The position numbers and the translations under genes were made by a program. DNA of 64,000 bases from the NCBI RefSeq assembly GCF_947242115.1, contig NC_074723.1, positions 27,792,043 through 27,856,042 on the forward strand, written 5' to 3'. The notes under the pieces were generated by a model that saw only the letters and a list, made by a program, of their open reading frames with translations, searched no databases and was not told where the DNA came from. Below are positions 53,668-64,000 of the stretch, piece by piece (within the stretch, counting starts at the first letter, position 1; every line of letters begins with the position of its first letter). The stretch is from Biomphalaria glabrata. Lineage: Eukaryota > Mollusca > Gastropoda > Planorbidae.

Positions 53668-54902
53668 AGAGATATTGTAAAAAAAAAAATACTTTAAATC
53701 CCCACCCCACAAAAAAAAAAAAAACTTATATAAGGGAAATAAACGCTCAATTACTACAATATCAATAAAATGATTATGGAAGTCTCAACATTTTTAAAGT
53801 TTCATACATTTTTACCTTTTTTTTTTTTTTGAACATTTTGTTTTTTTACATTTTTTAGCAACACTACTTTAAATCAAATTATTAACAACCATCTCTGCAG
53901 AAGCTTTTCCAATTCTTTTTTTTTTTTTTTTGTCACCTCATTGTCTAAATCAGAGGTTCCCAAACTTTTTTCATCTCGTAGACCCTTTGCCATGTTTTCC
54001 GGTTTTCGGTAGACCCCTGAAATTTTTTGAAAATTCATTAACTTCAAATGTGTTTTTCTTACATATTTCTAATCCATATAAAATGAAGCAAAATAAAATG
54101 TAATATATATTACACGAATTGACTAAACAACAACAACAAAAAAAAAAAAAAAAGGAACTATTGAAGAATATCCTACAGCTGTCATTGACACAGATACGCC
54201 ATTTTTATCTGGAAAAGTTGAATCATGTGTGTTGGAGAGACCTGCAACTGACTTGATTCTAGGAAACGTAACTGGCATAACTGAGCCTGCCATCACAGAT
54301 AGCTACAGGTGGCAATGTCAGAAATTACAAATCTGGTGTGATAGATAACATGGGACAACCGATCCTACATAGTCAGATCGAACAGCCAGAGTCAGATGTA
54401 TCCTCCAGTTATGCATTGAAACAAAAGGAGGACCAAACTTGGTTAAGCTTTAAACACAATAACTGCAGAAAATGTAACTCATGAGTTGTTCAACATTTTC
54501 TCTCGCTTAGGATTCCTTGAAGAAATTCTAAGTGACCAAGGGACTCAGTTTACATCCGAGTTAACACACCAGTTTCTGAAACAGTTAGAGATTCGTCAAA
54601 TCTTCACAACGCCTTACAGGCCCCAGAGCAATGCGGTTTGCGAGAGGTGGAACGGGACTTTGACGGGATTATTAGGCAAAGCAGCACTAGACAGACCAGC
54701 AGACTGGGACATGTACATCCCAGCAGTTCTCTTTGCTTACCGAGAAGTTCCTCAAGAAAGTACAGGATTTTCACCGTTTGAATTCTTGTATGGAGCAAAC
54801 CCGAAAGGTCCACTTAGTTTGTTGAAAGATTTGTTGACAAAAGAAAATCTTGATAATGAATCTAGAACCAGCTAGCAACATGTCGTCGAGCTCCGAGAGA
54901 AA

Positions 54903-55365
54903 GTGGTAACAACATGTCAACTTGTAAAGTAAGCATTAGAGAAAGTGGTAACAACATGTCAACTTGTAAAGTAAGCATTAGAGAAAGTGGTAACAACATG
55001 TCAACTTGTAAAGTAAGCATTAGAGAAAGTGGTAACAACATGTCAACTTGTAAAGTAAGCATTAGAGAAAGTGGTAACAACATGTCAACTTGTAAAGTAA
55101 GCATTAGAGAAAGTGGTAACAACATGTCAACTGGCAAAGTAAGCATTAGAGAAAGTGGTAACAACATGTCAACTTGTAAAGTAAGCATTAGAGAAAGTGG
55201 TAACAACATGTCAACTTGTAAAGTAAGCATTAGAGAAAGTGGTAACAACATGTCAACTGGCAAAGTAAGCATTAGAGAAAGTGGTAACAACATGTCAACT
55301 GGCAAAGTAAGCATTAGAGAAAGTGGTAACAACATGTCAACTGGCCAAGTAAGCATTAGAGTCAC
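54903..55365 (+). repeat. Minisatellite, 42-bp unit, 11 copies, inside the gypsy fossil
   Basis: The unit begins AGTGGTAACAACATGTCAAC and continues TTGTAAAGTAAGCATTAGAG. A variant with CTGGCAAAG replaces CTTGTAAAG in four units and CTGGCCAAG in the last. 42 bases equal 14 codons, so the array stays open on both strands. Confidence 0.97.
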
Positions 55366-56257
55366 AGTTAGCTAGAGACAAAACAATTGTTAACAGAAAT
55401 AAAACTCTTCGAAAACTTCAAGGAGGAAGCCTTGTGTATGTACTAGTCCCATGGAAAGACAGTAAATTGATTGTTCAGTGGTAAGGGCCATTTCAAGAAG
55501 TCAAAAAGATAACTGCAGTAGATTACCAAATCAACATGAGAGGAAAACTGAAAACTTTTCACATCAACATGTTGAGTTTGGTGGAAAGCCACAGGAAAGT
55601 AATGCTGAAGTAGTTCGTTTCAGTTGTGGGATATTTAATGAATCAGAGAAGGACGAAAATGAATCATTACAGGATCATTACTATCTGTATTAACTTTAAA
55701 GCAATCAGAAACCAGAAAGGGAGCACCCAATGTGATCAGATGGTCACATGACTGTGAATTATCGCTGCAGAAGATAAAGAAGGCATTTGCTGAGAAACCG
55801 ATCCTGCGTCTACCTGACTGCCAGAAGGAATTCATACTAGCTACTGATGCATCCGCTGTTGCTATCGGGGGATGCTTAGCACAGGAATCACAGGGCATTC
55901 TACATTCCGTTATGCACGACAGTAGAAAGTTGTCTTCAGAAGAACAACGATACAGCATCGTAGAAAGAGAGTGCTTAGCAGTTGTTTGGGCAGTAACCAA
56001 GTTGGCCAGATACCTGTTGGGCAGAAGATTCGTACTCCGCACAGTTCACGCACCCTTACGCTGTTTAAACACACAAAAGTCGGTGAATTCTAGGGTAACT
56101 CGCTGGGCACTGATGCTTCAGGATTTTCAATTCGAAGTGCAGCATATTCCGGGTAAAGGAAACGTCGTAGCGGACATTCTGTCACGCTTATCATAGAGAT
56201 AAGTCTTTTTGCTTCTTACAAGCATGTGTTGCTTGATCAAAGGCTTTGTGTCTTCAG

Positions 56258-56530
56258 CACTTTAGACTTTGTTTCACAATACTGTGTGTCTTCTACTAAG
56301 ACTGTGTCTTCTACTAAGACTGTGTGTCTTATACTAAGACTGTGTGTCTTAAATATAGATTGTGTGTCTATTACATTGAAGTGTGTGTGACTACATTGAA
56401 GTCTGTGTGACTACATTGAAACCTATGTGACTACCTCGAAGTTTGTGTGACTAGATCAAGATCTTTGAGACTATGTTCAAGTCTTTTTGACTACATAAAC
56501 GCCTGTGTGGCATACCCAGATCCTTTGTGG
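56258..56530 (+). repeat. Degenerate short tandem repeat in the retroelement 3' region
   Basis: About 20-bp units of the form ACTGTGTGTCTTCTACTAAG change gradually into TGTGTGACTACATTGAAG-type units. It lies between the RNase H region and the purine tract. Confidence 0.65.
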
Positions 56531-56643
56531 CCTATCGAATAAACATTTTTGTTGTATTGTGTTTTAATGTTTTATACTTGTTTTATAATCGCGTTATTTA
56601 GGTATCTTTGTAAAAATTGATTATAATTTTAGGAGGGGCGAGA

Positions 56644-56836
56644 TGTCACGGATGAATGCGTGTATGTATGTATAATCTATTTTTACAAATGCGCGAGTGA
56701 CCGGAAGTGTGTCTGTTGTCAGAAAGTAAGAGAGAGTCCAGCTTGTGTGGGATATGCCGTAAAGATCATTAAAGTTTCTGTATTGATCTAGTTGTTTAAT
56801 TGTTTTATTCCATAAATACAGCGGAACCGCGGGACA
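56644..56836 (+). mobile_element. Probable 3' LTR of the gypsy fossil
   Basis: It starts TGTCACGGATG right after a purine-rich tract (AGGAGGGGCGAGA) and ends near CCGCGGGACA, so the termini are TGTC...GACA. It contains CATTAAAG and TTTATTCCATAAA motifs. The right boundary is less certain than the left because no second LTR is available for comparison. Confidence 0.58.
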
Positions 56837-57499
56837 CCTAGACGCATTAAGAAGGTAGTTGTCAGAGAGCTATATATAATAGGAAAGCTGTGACAGTGAT
56901 CATAGTATCAGATTTAGGAATATGTAAAACATGTTTTTAAACCTCTTCAATGGCTGGCTTATAGTGTATTTTTCTTGAGTTTGATAAAGTATTGTAAGAT
57001 GCTCACGTCTTTTTTGTGATGTCTAATCAAACATTTGTTCTAGTGTGGGTCTATTCTGAACTTAAAGTGTTCGAAAGTCAGTGATGTTCCAGATTTAATG
57101 GTTTCATAGAGACATCACTTTAAACTTTATAGCATAAAAAGCACAAATGCCAATGTTTGTTTCACAAAGAAAAATGAAGCCGAATTTCTAATAACCAACA
57201 CAGTTCTTTTTAGACTCGGCCATGTACAAGATTCATTTTACGTAGACAAAATTAAGCTAATTAAAATAAGATGTTAAAATTTGAAAATAAAAAAATCATT
57301 CGACTAACAGGGTTAACATTCAAAGGATTAACTAAGGTACAAATCGTTCATAGAAACTGAAATTTAAAGTCATGCTTAAATAAAATACACTATCTTATCA
57401 TAGACCCCCTATTTATTTTTCACTTCCGTAGAACCCTCGAAAGTCCTTGTAGACCCCTGGGGGTCTATATAGAACACTTTGGGAATCACTGGTCTAAAT

Positions 57500-58424
57500 G
57501 TAGGTTTCTGGCAATAGTTGATACCAGCTAGGTAAATTTCTGCAGTACTGTAATAGTGTGATTTCCAATACTTACCACTGCTACTTCTGCGACGTGTTGG
57601 GCCAGAATTTCAGTCTTGGTGAGACTTAATGTAAGGCTGACACTTGGCATGCTGTTTGTCAAAGCATTTACCTGCCTTGGCAATCCTTCTTGCAGTGGAA
57701 AATGAGTGCTGCATCCTCGACAAAAAGCAGCTATTTAAATACGCCGTCTTTTCGTAAAGCCAAGAGAAATTCATTAGATCTATATATACTCGATCTTCCA
57801 TGGATTTAAAAGCGCTGTCGACTACAACAGGAAAGAAGATACCTTAATTTTACTCCATACTCGATGGACAATGGCATAGAGGCGGAATAGTCAAGCTATA
57901 GGCCTACAATGACCTGCATGCTTTCATAAAAAGGTGACACTAGTTTCTTTATCTGAATTGGATATTTTATTTTCTCTTGCAAACATAAAACTTTTGCGAA
58001 CAAGTTCAAAGACGATAAAGCTAAATATAAAATAAAATATTCTCTATTCTTCTCTTGTAGCTATAGCAAGGGGAAAATCACATCTGTTGTAGATCTACTT
58101 GCCCTAAAACCATAATGCGACTCAGGATAAATTCGTTCTCACAAGATCTGCTGTCCTTTTTAGTACATCTCTTACATAAGCCTTTAACAATGCTTTAACA
58201 ATAAGATGCCACTGTAACTGCTTTGTTCTAAGCATGTCTGGGAAAATACTAACCTAATCAAGGTAAACAAAATGCTAATCTTCAAGCCTTTAAAGTGAGC
58301 ACTCTTCTTAATTGCAGTGAGAGTCAATTGCACCAAAAGCATTAATTAAACAGCATGAAGTGCCTCTTATTGAGACATTACGTTTCAAATCTGGACCTTT
58401 TGTAACTGAACTATATACACGGCA
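57500..58424. other. Intergenic, nothing firm
   Basis: One 63-codon open frame on the minus strand (57610-57801) was not recognised. The remainder is AT-rich and without repeats I can name. Confidence 0.45.
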
Positions 58425-58615
58425 TCTCTGCTTTTTGCTTGACTGGCTTGGACATGTCGCCTACATGCCAGATGGAAAATATATAAGAACATCCAAGAAA
58501 CGTACAAAAGTAACGTAAAGAGATGCCTGCAAGTGAGATCTGAGGACAACAGATATTATAAAAGTTTGTAGGAGGAAATCGCGCTAGATCCGACAGCTTA
58601 GATATATACTGTTCG
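58425..58615 (+). mobile_element. LINE reverse-transcriptase C-terminal remnant
   Basis: The plus strand reads LDWLGHVAYMPDGKYIRT, then RDACK and RSDSLDIY in shifting frames. This matches the RWLGHVxRM ... KRDxK ... DRxxW pattern seen after the polymerase in a common animal LINE group. It is cut at 58615 by the hAT MITE. Confidence 0.58.
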
Positions 58616-59314
58616 CAATGGCGGACTAAATCAGCCCGGGTACAATCCGGCCCACAAATTTCATACCACATGATGGGCATCTAATTATACCTGTCCTCAA
58701 GAGCATTGTGTCAAGTTTAAAAATGTATTGAAAATAATTATCTATATGAATAATTTATTCGATGATTTTGAAACAATCCGATAAGCGCTATCATAGAATC
58801 GGCATTGTATCTTATTTACTGCTCCTTCTTCTTTGTTTCTTTAGCATTTTGATTAACGTATTGCTACACTGTTCAAGATTGTAATTTATAAAGGACTTCG
58901 TAGCTGGGCCAACTCAGATCATATGACAACTCCACCCAATCAATTCGTATGTGACTGGATGTGTCAACAATAGGACTTGGAACGTTGTTGTTGGTCCTTT
59001 TATAGATTCATCCGAATATATTCTCACTAACGCCGATCCATAAGTTTCTTGTTTATCGTTTATTATGTATAAGGAACTGACGTCTACTAGAAGAACTGGA
59101 TGTAGGGTATTTACGATAATGCTTTAGACTAGTATTATACTTAAAAGTCAATAAGATGTATTGTTTTTTTTTAATCACGACGCTCAAAGTGTTGCTTTTA
59201 AAGAGAATATTTTAAAATCTTAAAACAATTTACTGGTATTCATGCCACCCTTTTTGTGGCCCTACCGGCCCACCCGGCATTTGCCCGAAAGCCCATATAG
59301 CAAGTCCTACCCTG
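58616..59314. mobile_element. hAT-type MITE with 8-bp target duplication
   Basis: The left end is CAATGGCGGACTAAATCAGC and the right end CATATAGCAAGTCCTACCCTG reversed. Both sides carry CCGG-CCCAC and GCCCGG motifs typical of a widespread CAGnGGCGGACTGG family. The flanks ACTGTTCG (58608-58615) and ACTTTTCG (59315-59322) agree at 7 of 8. A related partial copy starts at 63035. No transposase. Confidence 0.76.
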
Positions 59315-59688
59315 ACTTTTCGTGCTGGTACGAACCTCGCCGAGAGCTTAAGGAGTAAATCTGACATAGACAAGGGAATAAGAAAAAAGTTGCCCTATCA
59401 GATAACCCTAAAAAAAAAAAAAGGAGCGTTCATTTGCATAAACTGTTGCAAACTTGGCCTCTCCCGAATCGGCTTGTTTAGTAATATCACTCAAAAAGAA
59501 ATTAAACCAGTGATTAAACTGGGTGCAAAATGACCATAATCTGAGACAGAAGGAACTAGATTACGGTGGCAAATTTGTTGTGGTTAAGAAGTGTCCATTG
59601 TAGCGTGCTCGTAATATACAAAAGCTGCTCCCAGTTTACGACAGAGCGTCAACACTGTGTTGAAACCTCTACTAATTCAAAAATTATT
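59315..59688. other. Non-coding, nothing recognisable
   Basis: It may contain further LINE sequence downstream of the MITE insertion, but I could not align it with confidence. Confidence 0.4.
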
Positions 59689-59898
59689 ATTATAGCTTTT
59701 ATATAGCGCTACTTTCATGCTTATAGCATGCTCAGAGCGCTTTTGGTCCAATCTCATTTGTGGACCGGTGGGGGGGGGGGGGAGAGGGGGTATCTAGGAG
59801 TTGGTTTTCCGTGCTGCCTTTAGGTGCTCAGTAAACACAACTCTGCCCGAGCCAAGCCAAGTTCAAGCGCACTTAGCCTCTCGACCACGCTTCCCACC
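59689..59898 (-). mobile_element. SINE family B
   Basis: The minus strand has GGGAAGCGTGGTCGAGAGGC at the head and AGCGCTATATAAAAGC at the tail, with a G/C run (59769-59780) in the middle. It is closely similar to the copy at 8222-8442. Confidence 0.8.
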
Positions 59899-60974
59899 AA
59901 ATATACAAAATACACATTAAAAAAAAAGAACTAATGCATATTAAATAATTTAATTATTTTTAAAGAGGAAACAAGATTAAATTTAGAGGTATTCTGTTTA
60001 TTTCTTCTTCTGCTTTTAGATATTAATATTATTATTAATCAAATATGTGTATTTTTTAAATTAAAGCTTTCGAAAAAGTATAGGGTTCTCCACAAACATA
60101 TTGCATCAGGGTCTCCACATACTCAAAGCAGGCCCTCCTTGTACAAGATTAGTGTGAGTAGTTAGTTAATATCAGCTCTTTAAAAAAAGACAAAATAATG
60201 CTTATTATAATGATATGATTAAATTGAAGGCAATCATCTTCTTAATTAGTAGCGTAATCGGAGTTGGCACACTGGTCGGGAAATTCGGGCCAGTATGTAA
60301 TAATCTTCAATTCTAAAGGAACATCTGAAGCATGTAAAGATCCTTCGAAAGGGATACCTTCGAGCCGCTACCCATTTGTCCTCCACTATCAATGCTTTTG
60401 TCTGTGTCACATATAGACTGTTTACTTTTAAATGCCATATATGTGTGTCTAAAACAATTGAAGGTAGAAACAGACTTTAAAATTCACAGTTTGAAACGTT
60501 GGATTTCTACATCAGGTTTAAAGTAAAATGTTAGGTCTTTTATGTCTTGCCGTCCATATATTTTGTCATATGAGACACAGTGCAGTTCTTATAAGAAGAT
60601 CTATGTCTTGACAAAAAAAAGACAAAAATCTGTGCAAAATGCATAGATAAATAAACAGTCTGGTGCATCAAACCTATTGAAAAAACAAGGTTAGAAAACT
60701 CAGAATAAGCCGCCGAAGTAGTCCACTCAGGTAGATAAAAAGACAGCTTTCAATATTTTTTAGCAAGAATATCAGAAGATATGAATTAAAAATTATCAAA
60801 AACCACTACCCTATCTCCAACAATAAACAACAACAACAACAACAACAACACTTTTACGCATCGAAAGTTTAGCCGATGTTATTATATTGTTAGTCCGGCA
60901 GACAACGACAAATGACGAAGGCATGATACAACATAATATGGAGATATGAGCGTGTAGTAATCTTATTATTCGTT
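59899..60974. other. Intergenic; SINE family C fragment and (CAA)n
   Basis: A family C fragment lies at about 60262-60345 (CTTCAATTCTAAAGGAACAT). A (CAA)n microsatellite occupies 60826-60850. No gene was recognised in the rest. Confidence 0.5.
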
Positions 60975-63034
60975 GGCCTCCTCCAGTCGTAGAGCGACTA
61001 TGGTTCATCTCAAACATTTTTTTCATGTGGCTGTGGAGCCCTATTTCAGAGAGACACTCCTGTCCACAAATATCGTAGGTTAAGGTGGCTTTCGCTTTGA
61101 TGGTAGCGGAGCTGGCCATTTTGCGCATGTTACGTTTTTCTTCCAGAGCTGAGGCCCATGTTTTTTCGCTGTCCATAGCTTTCTTGGCCAGTCTCTCTCT
61201 ATCTAGTGCGGTCAAGGGCTATGTCTTCCCAATGGTCAGTATTGATGTTCACTGATTTGAGGTCCCGTTTGATTACATCCATATTACGGAGGTGGGGCAA
61301 ACAGTTTTTCTTGAGCCAGTCGTGAGTTGTCCGTAGAGAATGACTTTCGGGATCCGATTGTCCTCCACCCGCAAGGATCTCAGTATTGCACACTCTTTCC
61401 ATGAGATCCTTCAGAGACATTGCGAACGGAATGAGTTTAGTTTTCTCTCTTGCTTTGAGTAGGTGACCCCGACTTACTGCCATACAGTAGCTTACTCAGA
61501 ACGCATGCCTTGTAGACTTCCATTTCGGTCACTGTAGTGAGCTTCAGGTTTTCCCAAACTCTTGACCTGAGTCAATGCGTTTTTTTAAAATCTCCTCTTC
61601 TAAAAACAGGGCATCTTGAATTGTGGAGTACGATATCTAGCTTGTTATCGTATATAAGGATGGAGGGTGGTGCTGTAGCAGGTGGTCCCATAACATTTAT
61701 TTTCTTCGTGCTAATTGTTAAGCCACACTCTTTACTGCCCTGAGAGAAGCGGGACATTAGTGACTGAAGCTCCTCTTGTGTGTGTGCCTCTACCACTACA
61801 TCCTCAGCGAAGAGCATATCTCTTACGAGAGTGGTTCTGATTTTAGTTTTGGCAATCAGTCTAGCAATATTTAGGAGTTTGCCATCAAACCTGGAATGGA
61901 GATAGATTAGCAGTGAAAATAGTATTCCAAAGAGAGTTGGGGCCAGGAGTTGTTTTTTTTTTTAGAAGTTTGTCATTTTGCAGGTAATTACATAAGAACC
62001 TTTCAGTTTCCTAACTTTTTCTATCTGGACACATCCTTGTTTAACTCCACTGTTTATACTGAAACTTTCGGAGCAGGCACCGTTGAACTGCACAGTACCC
62101 ATCATATTTTGGTAAAAGGAGACAATAACATTTAGCAGCTTGAGTGGACAGCGTATTATCTGTAAAATTTCAAAGAAGCCATCTCTGCTGACTAGATCAA
62201 AGGCCTTAGTCAGGTTAATGAATGCAATGTACAAAGACATCATTTGCTCTCTGCACTTTTCCTGAGTTGACGGATGAAGAAAATCATGTCTATTATGAAT
62301 CTCCCTTATCAAAAACCGCATTGTAATTCTGGATAGACCCGATCAGCAAGTTTTTGTAGCCTGGCAAGTATCACTTGAGCAAAACCTACAATACTTAGGA
62401 GGGAAATTCCCCTGTAATTGTTGCATTCGCTTCTGTCAAATTTGTTCTTGTACAGGGTACATCCCGCAGGTCTTGTGGCACAGCACCTTCTTGCCAACAT
62501 TTGCAGAGCAGTTCGTGTAGAGATTGGCTTAGTGTAGGTTTGAATTGTTTTAGATTTGGGGGGATAACATCGCATCCTTTTGCTATACCGGCAGCCATGT
62601 TGTCTATTAGGGTGGGTACTTCGTCTAGATCATTCATTGTGGGAAATTGTATGATAGCCATAAGGGCTGAGGCAGAGACTGCGCTTGTTGTGGCGTAGAG
62701 TTTAGAGTAATGTTCAACTCATCTGTACATTTGTTGGCACTTGTCTGTGATAATTTCCCCAGTGGTTAATTTGAGAGGTGCTGACTTGTTTTGGGAGGGT
62801 CCGACAGCCTTTTTTATTCCTTCATACATCCCTCTTACGTTGCACACTTGAGCTTCGAGCTGAATATTTTCACTGAGCTCTACCCAGTAATTATTGGCAT
62901 TGGCACAGATCCTTGCTGTCCTTTGAACAGTGGCTCTTGCTTCTTTCAGATTTAACAGGTGGCGTTGGGTAGGTTTCGCCTTCTACGTAGCGAGTGCAAC
63001 TCTCTATGCTCTGATGACATTTGCTAGTACAAAT
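60975..63034 (-). pseudogene. Non-LTR retrotransposon (LINE) reverse transcriptase, decayed
   Basis: On the minus strand, in order: an N-terminal part (ANNYWVELSENIQLEAQV, about 62880), LCKCWQEGAVPQDLRD (about 62500), NNYRGISLLSIVG (about 62400), NLTKAFDLVSRDGF (about 62190), SGVKQGCV (about 62045), FAEDVV (about 61800), QSLMSRFSQGSKECGLTIS, then KRDLKSVNINTDHWEDIALD (about 61240) and a C-terminal zinc-finger-like YDICGQECLSEIGLHSH (about 61050). The layout matches a Jockey/CR1-like LINE group with a terminal zinc finger. The usual catalytic Asp before LTKAFD is Asn, and FADD reads FAED. Several frame changes and gaps break it. The 3' end GATGAACCATAGTCG is shared with 28254-28476. Confidence 0.82.
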
Positions 63035-63430
63035 CAGGGGCAGACTGGATATCAAAATCGGACCAGGCATTTCTATACAGAACATTTCGTAAATTGTATA
63101 TCATATGATGGGCCTCCAATTATATGCCTATCTGTTATCAAAATCATTATGTTTTTCATGACGTATCGATAACTGTATGCATGCTCTATATCTTTAAAAA
63201 GAAATATAAGACTCGTGTAGCTTTCGAATCGCTATGTTTGTTGGCCCTAATGGATGAAGCCTACGGATGTATGCTATTACATTATTTTTGAAAATGTGTT
63301 AGATTAAATTAGTATTACATGGTAGTCTGTAAAATATGTATTTAACTTGACGCTCATATAGCCCCTTTTATAAGAGAATATTATAAAACCTTTAATTATT
63401 TTATGTGTGCCATAGTGGCATTCATGAGAC
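63035..63430. mobile_element. hAT-type MITE, partial copy related to 58616-59314
   Basis: It starts CAGGGGCAGACTGGATATC, the family terminus. It shares CATATGATGGGCCTCCAATT with the ACATGATGGGCATCTAATTA string at 58669-58688, and GACGCTCA plus TAAGAGAATATTATAAAA with 59180-59215. The right terminus is not seen, and another repeat begins near 63431. Confidence 0.6.
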
Positions 63431-64000
63431 CATGGGCGTAGCCAGGATTTTTTTTCGGGGGGGGGGATTTGGGGGGGGGGGAATCCGCGGAAAAAAATTA
63501 TACATATATAAGTGTCTGTACATAATTAATCTTTATTACATTCTAACCCTTTCGGAAGACGTTTATTGTGCCCTAGAATAGGTTTTTCCTGGAATTAGTG
63601 GAAAACTTGTAGACTCCCCGCCCTTGCTAGCAAGGGGGTCTGGGGGAGCGCCGCTTAGCACTATTTCTGGTATTGAAAGCCAACAAAATGCATATTCTGA
63701 GGTGTCTACAGTGCATTATCTTGCTATTAAAAAGTTTTATTTCAAAAACCTTATGTGCTATTCTTACTGGCTTAGACCCTCTCGCGCCGTTCGGCGCATT
63801 TTCCGGCAGGCTGTTTCCGCAACTCTTATTATGCGTAATTCATTTTGTCGGAGAACATGTCCCGCAAAACCTCATGCGACGCTCTGTCACAACCTTACTA
63901 AGGGTTCGACTCCCGGTTCGGCAATATGATTTATTTGATTTAGACCCGATCTCTATAACGGACTCCTAAAATCTGTCTTAGCCATCTTTGTTGAGCCACA
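63431..64000. repeat. Unclassified dispersed repeats at the window edge
   Basis: ATGGGCGTAGCCAGGATT followed by long G runs (63459-63481) looks like the terminus of another interspersed element. At 63600-63660 the GGTCTGGGGGAGCGCCGC motif seen near 6930 recurs. Overlapping open frames at 63624-63969 are GC-richer but match nothing I know. Confidence 0.42.

Larger units (their letters stand above)
54150..56836 (+). mobile_element. Ty3/gypsy-type LTR retrotransposon fossil, broken, with unusual domain order
   Basis: From left to right: a protease-like stretch (about 54155-54335, with DLILGNVTG), an integrase core (54486-54875, with DQGTQFTSEL and YRPQSNAVCERWNG), a 42-bp tandem array, an integrase-tail-like region (about 55380-55690), an RNase H-type domain (55732-56196, with ATDASAVAIGG and HIPGKGNVVADILSRLS), a degenerate repeat, a purine tract (56627-56643) and a probable 3' LTR. 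No 5' LTR was found and most of the reverse transcriptase region is missing. The copy is clearly broken in several places. Integrase ahead of RNase H is the order of Gmr1-like gypsy elements, but rearrangement could also explain it. Confidence 0.82.
53951..57491. mobile_element. hAT-type DNA element with 8-bp target duplication, enclosing a retroelement
   Basis: GTCTAAAT stands at 53943-53950 and again at 57492-57499, a perfect 8-bp duplication as made by hAT transposases. The left terminus CAGAGGTTCCCAAACT and the inverted right terminus CAGTGATTCCCAAAGT match at 13 of 16, and GTAGACCCCTG motifs recur inside each end (54009-54019, 57449-57459). No hAT transposase is visible. Most of the interior (about 54150-56836) is a Ty3/gypsy copy, so the hAT itself was probably a short non-autonomous element. 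Confidence 0.78.

Noticed and set aside
54862-55375. Long repetitive open frames on both strands
   Set aside because: Product of the 42-bp array inside the gypsy fossil.
57610-57801. 63-codon minus-strand open frame
   Set aside because: No recognised domain, no splice context and no neighbours to support it.
63624-63969. Two overlapping open frames of about 100 codons
   Set aside because: They lie in a GC-richer dispersed repeat at the window edge; both frames are open and neither matches a known protein.

Overview
The window looks like nuclear DNA of a gastropod mollusc, most likely a pulmonate snail. This is inference. It rests on AT-rich introns, three animal genes with GT-AG introns, several tRNA-derived SINE families of the kind known to be abundant in molluscs, and LINE, hAT, piggyBac-type and Ty3/gypsy remnants. 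There is no bacterial-style gene organisation, no CRISPR array and no tRNA or rRNA gene.

Three host genes were resolved exon by exon. (1) 713-6211, minus strand: a BAG1-like co-chaperone with an N-terminal ubiquitin-like domain and a C-terminal BAG domain. Seven exons were found; the exon carrying the start codon was not. (2) 16546-27210, plus strand: a complete seven-exon glycosyltransferase family 92 (DUF23) gene, 479 residues, a type II membrane protein with a DxD-type motif. (3) 37977-50611, minus strand: a complete eleven-exon cation diffusion facilitator, 476 residues, with two DxxxD metal-site motifs, i.e. the Mn-CDF/plant MTP8-11 type rather than a ZnT. The three genes have unrelated jobs (Hsp70 co-chaperone, Golgi glycan synthesis, metal transport) and nothing suggests that they form a system.

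Layout: 1-712, flank; 713-6211, BAG1-like; 6.2-16.5 kb, a repeat-dense intergenic region (LINE remnant, SINEs, a retroposon with a 12-bp target duplication, a hAT transposase fragment, a small gypsy fragment, G/C-run repeats, and a block dense in AGATCTAGA-like palindromes); 16.5-27.2 kb, the GT92 gene; 27.2-37.9 kb, 3' flank with several minisatellites; 37.9-50.6 kb, the CDF transporter, with possible promoter motifs near 53.0 kb; 53.95-57.49 kb, a hAT element with an 8-bp target duplication that encloses a broken Ty3/gypsy fossil; 58.4-64 kb, LINE remnants interrupted by hAT-type MITEs.

The most unusual structure is the density of tandem arrays (periods 27, 30, 35, 35, 39, 42, 49/52 bp and others). 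One of them, just downstream of the GT92 gene, is built from a 33-bp segment spanning that gene's own last codons, stop codon and start of its 3' UTR. Clear nesting of elements (piggyBac-type MITE inside hAT MITE inside intron; gypsy inside hAT; hAT MITE inside LINE) gives relative ages. I found no convincing new biochemical system.
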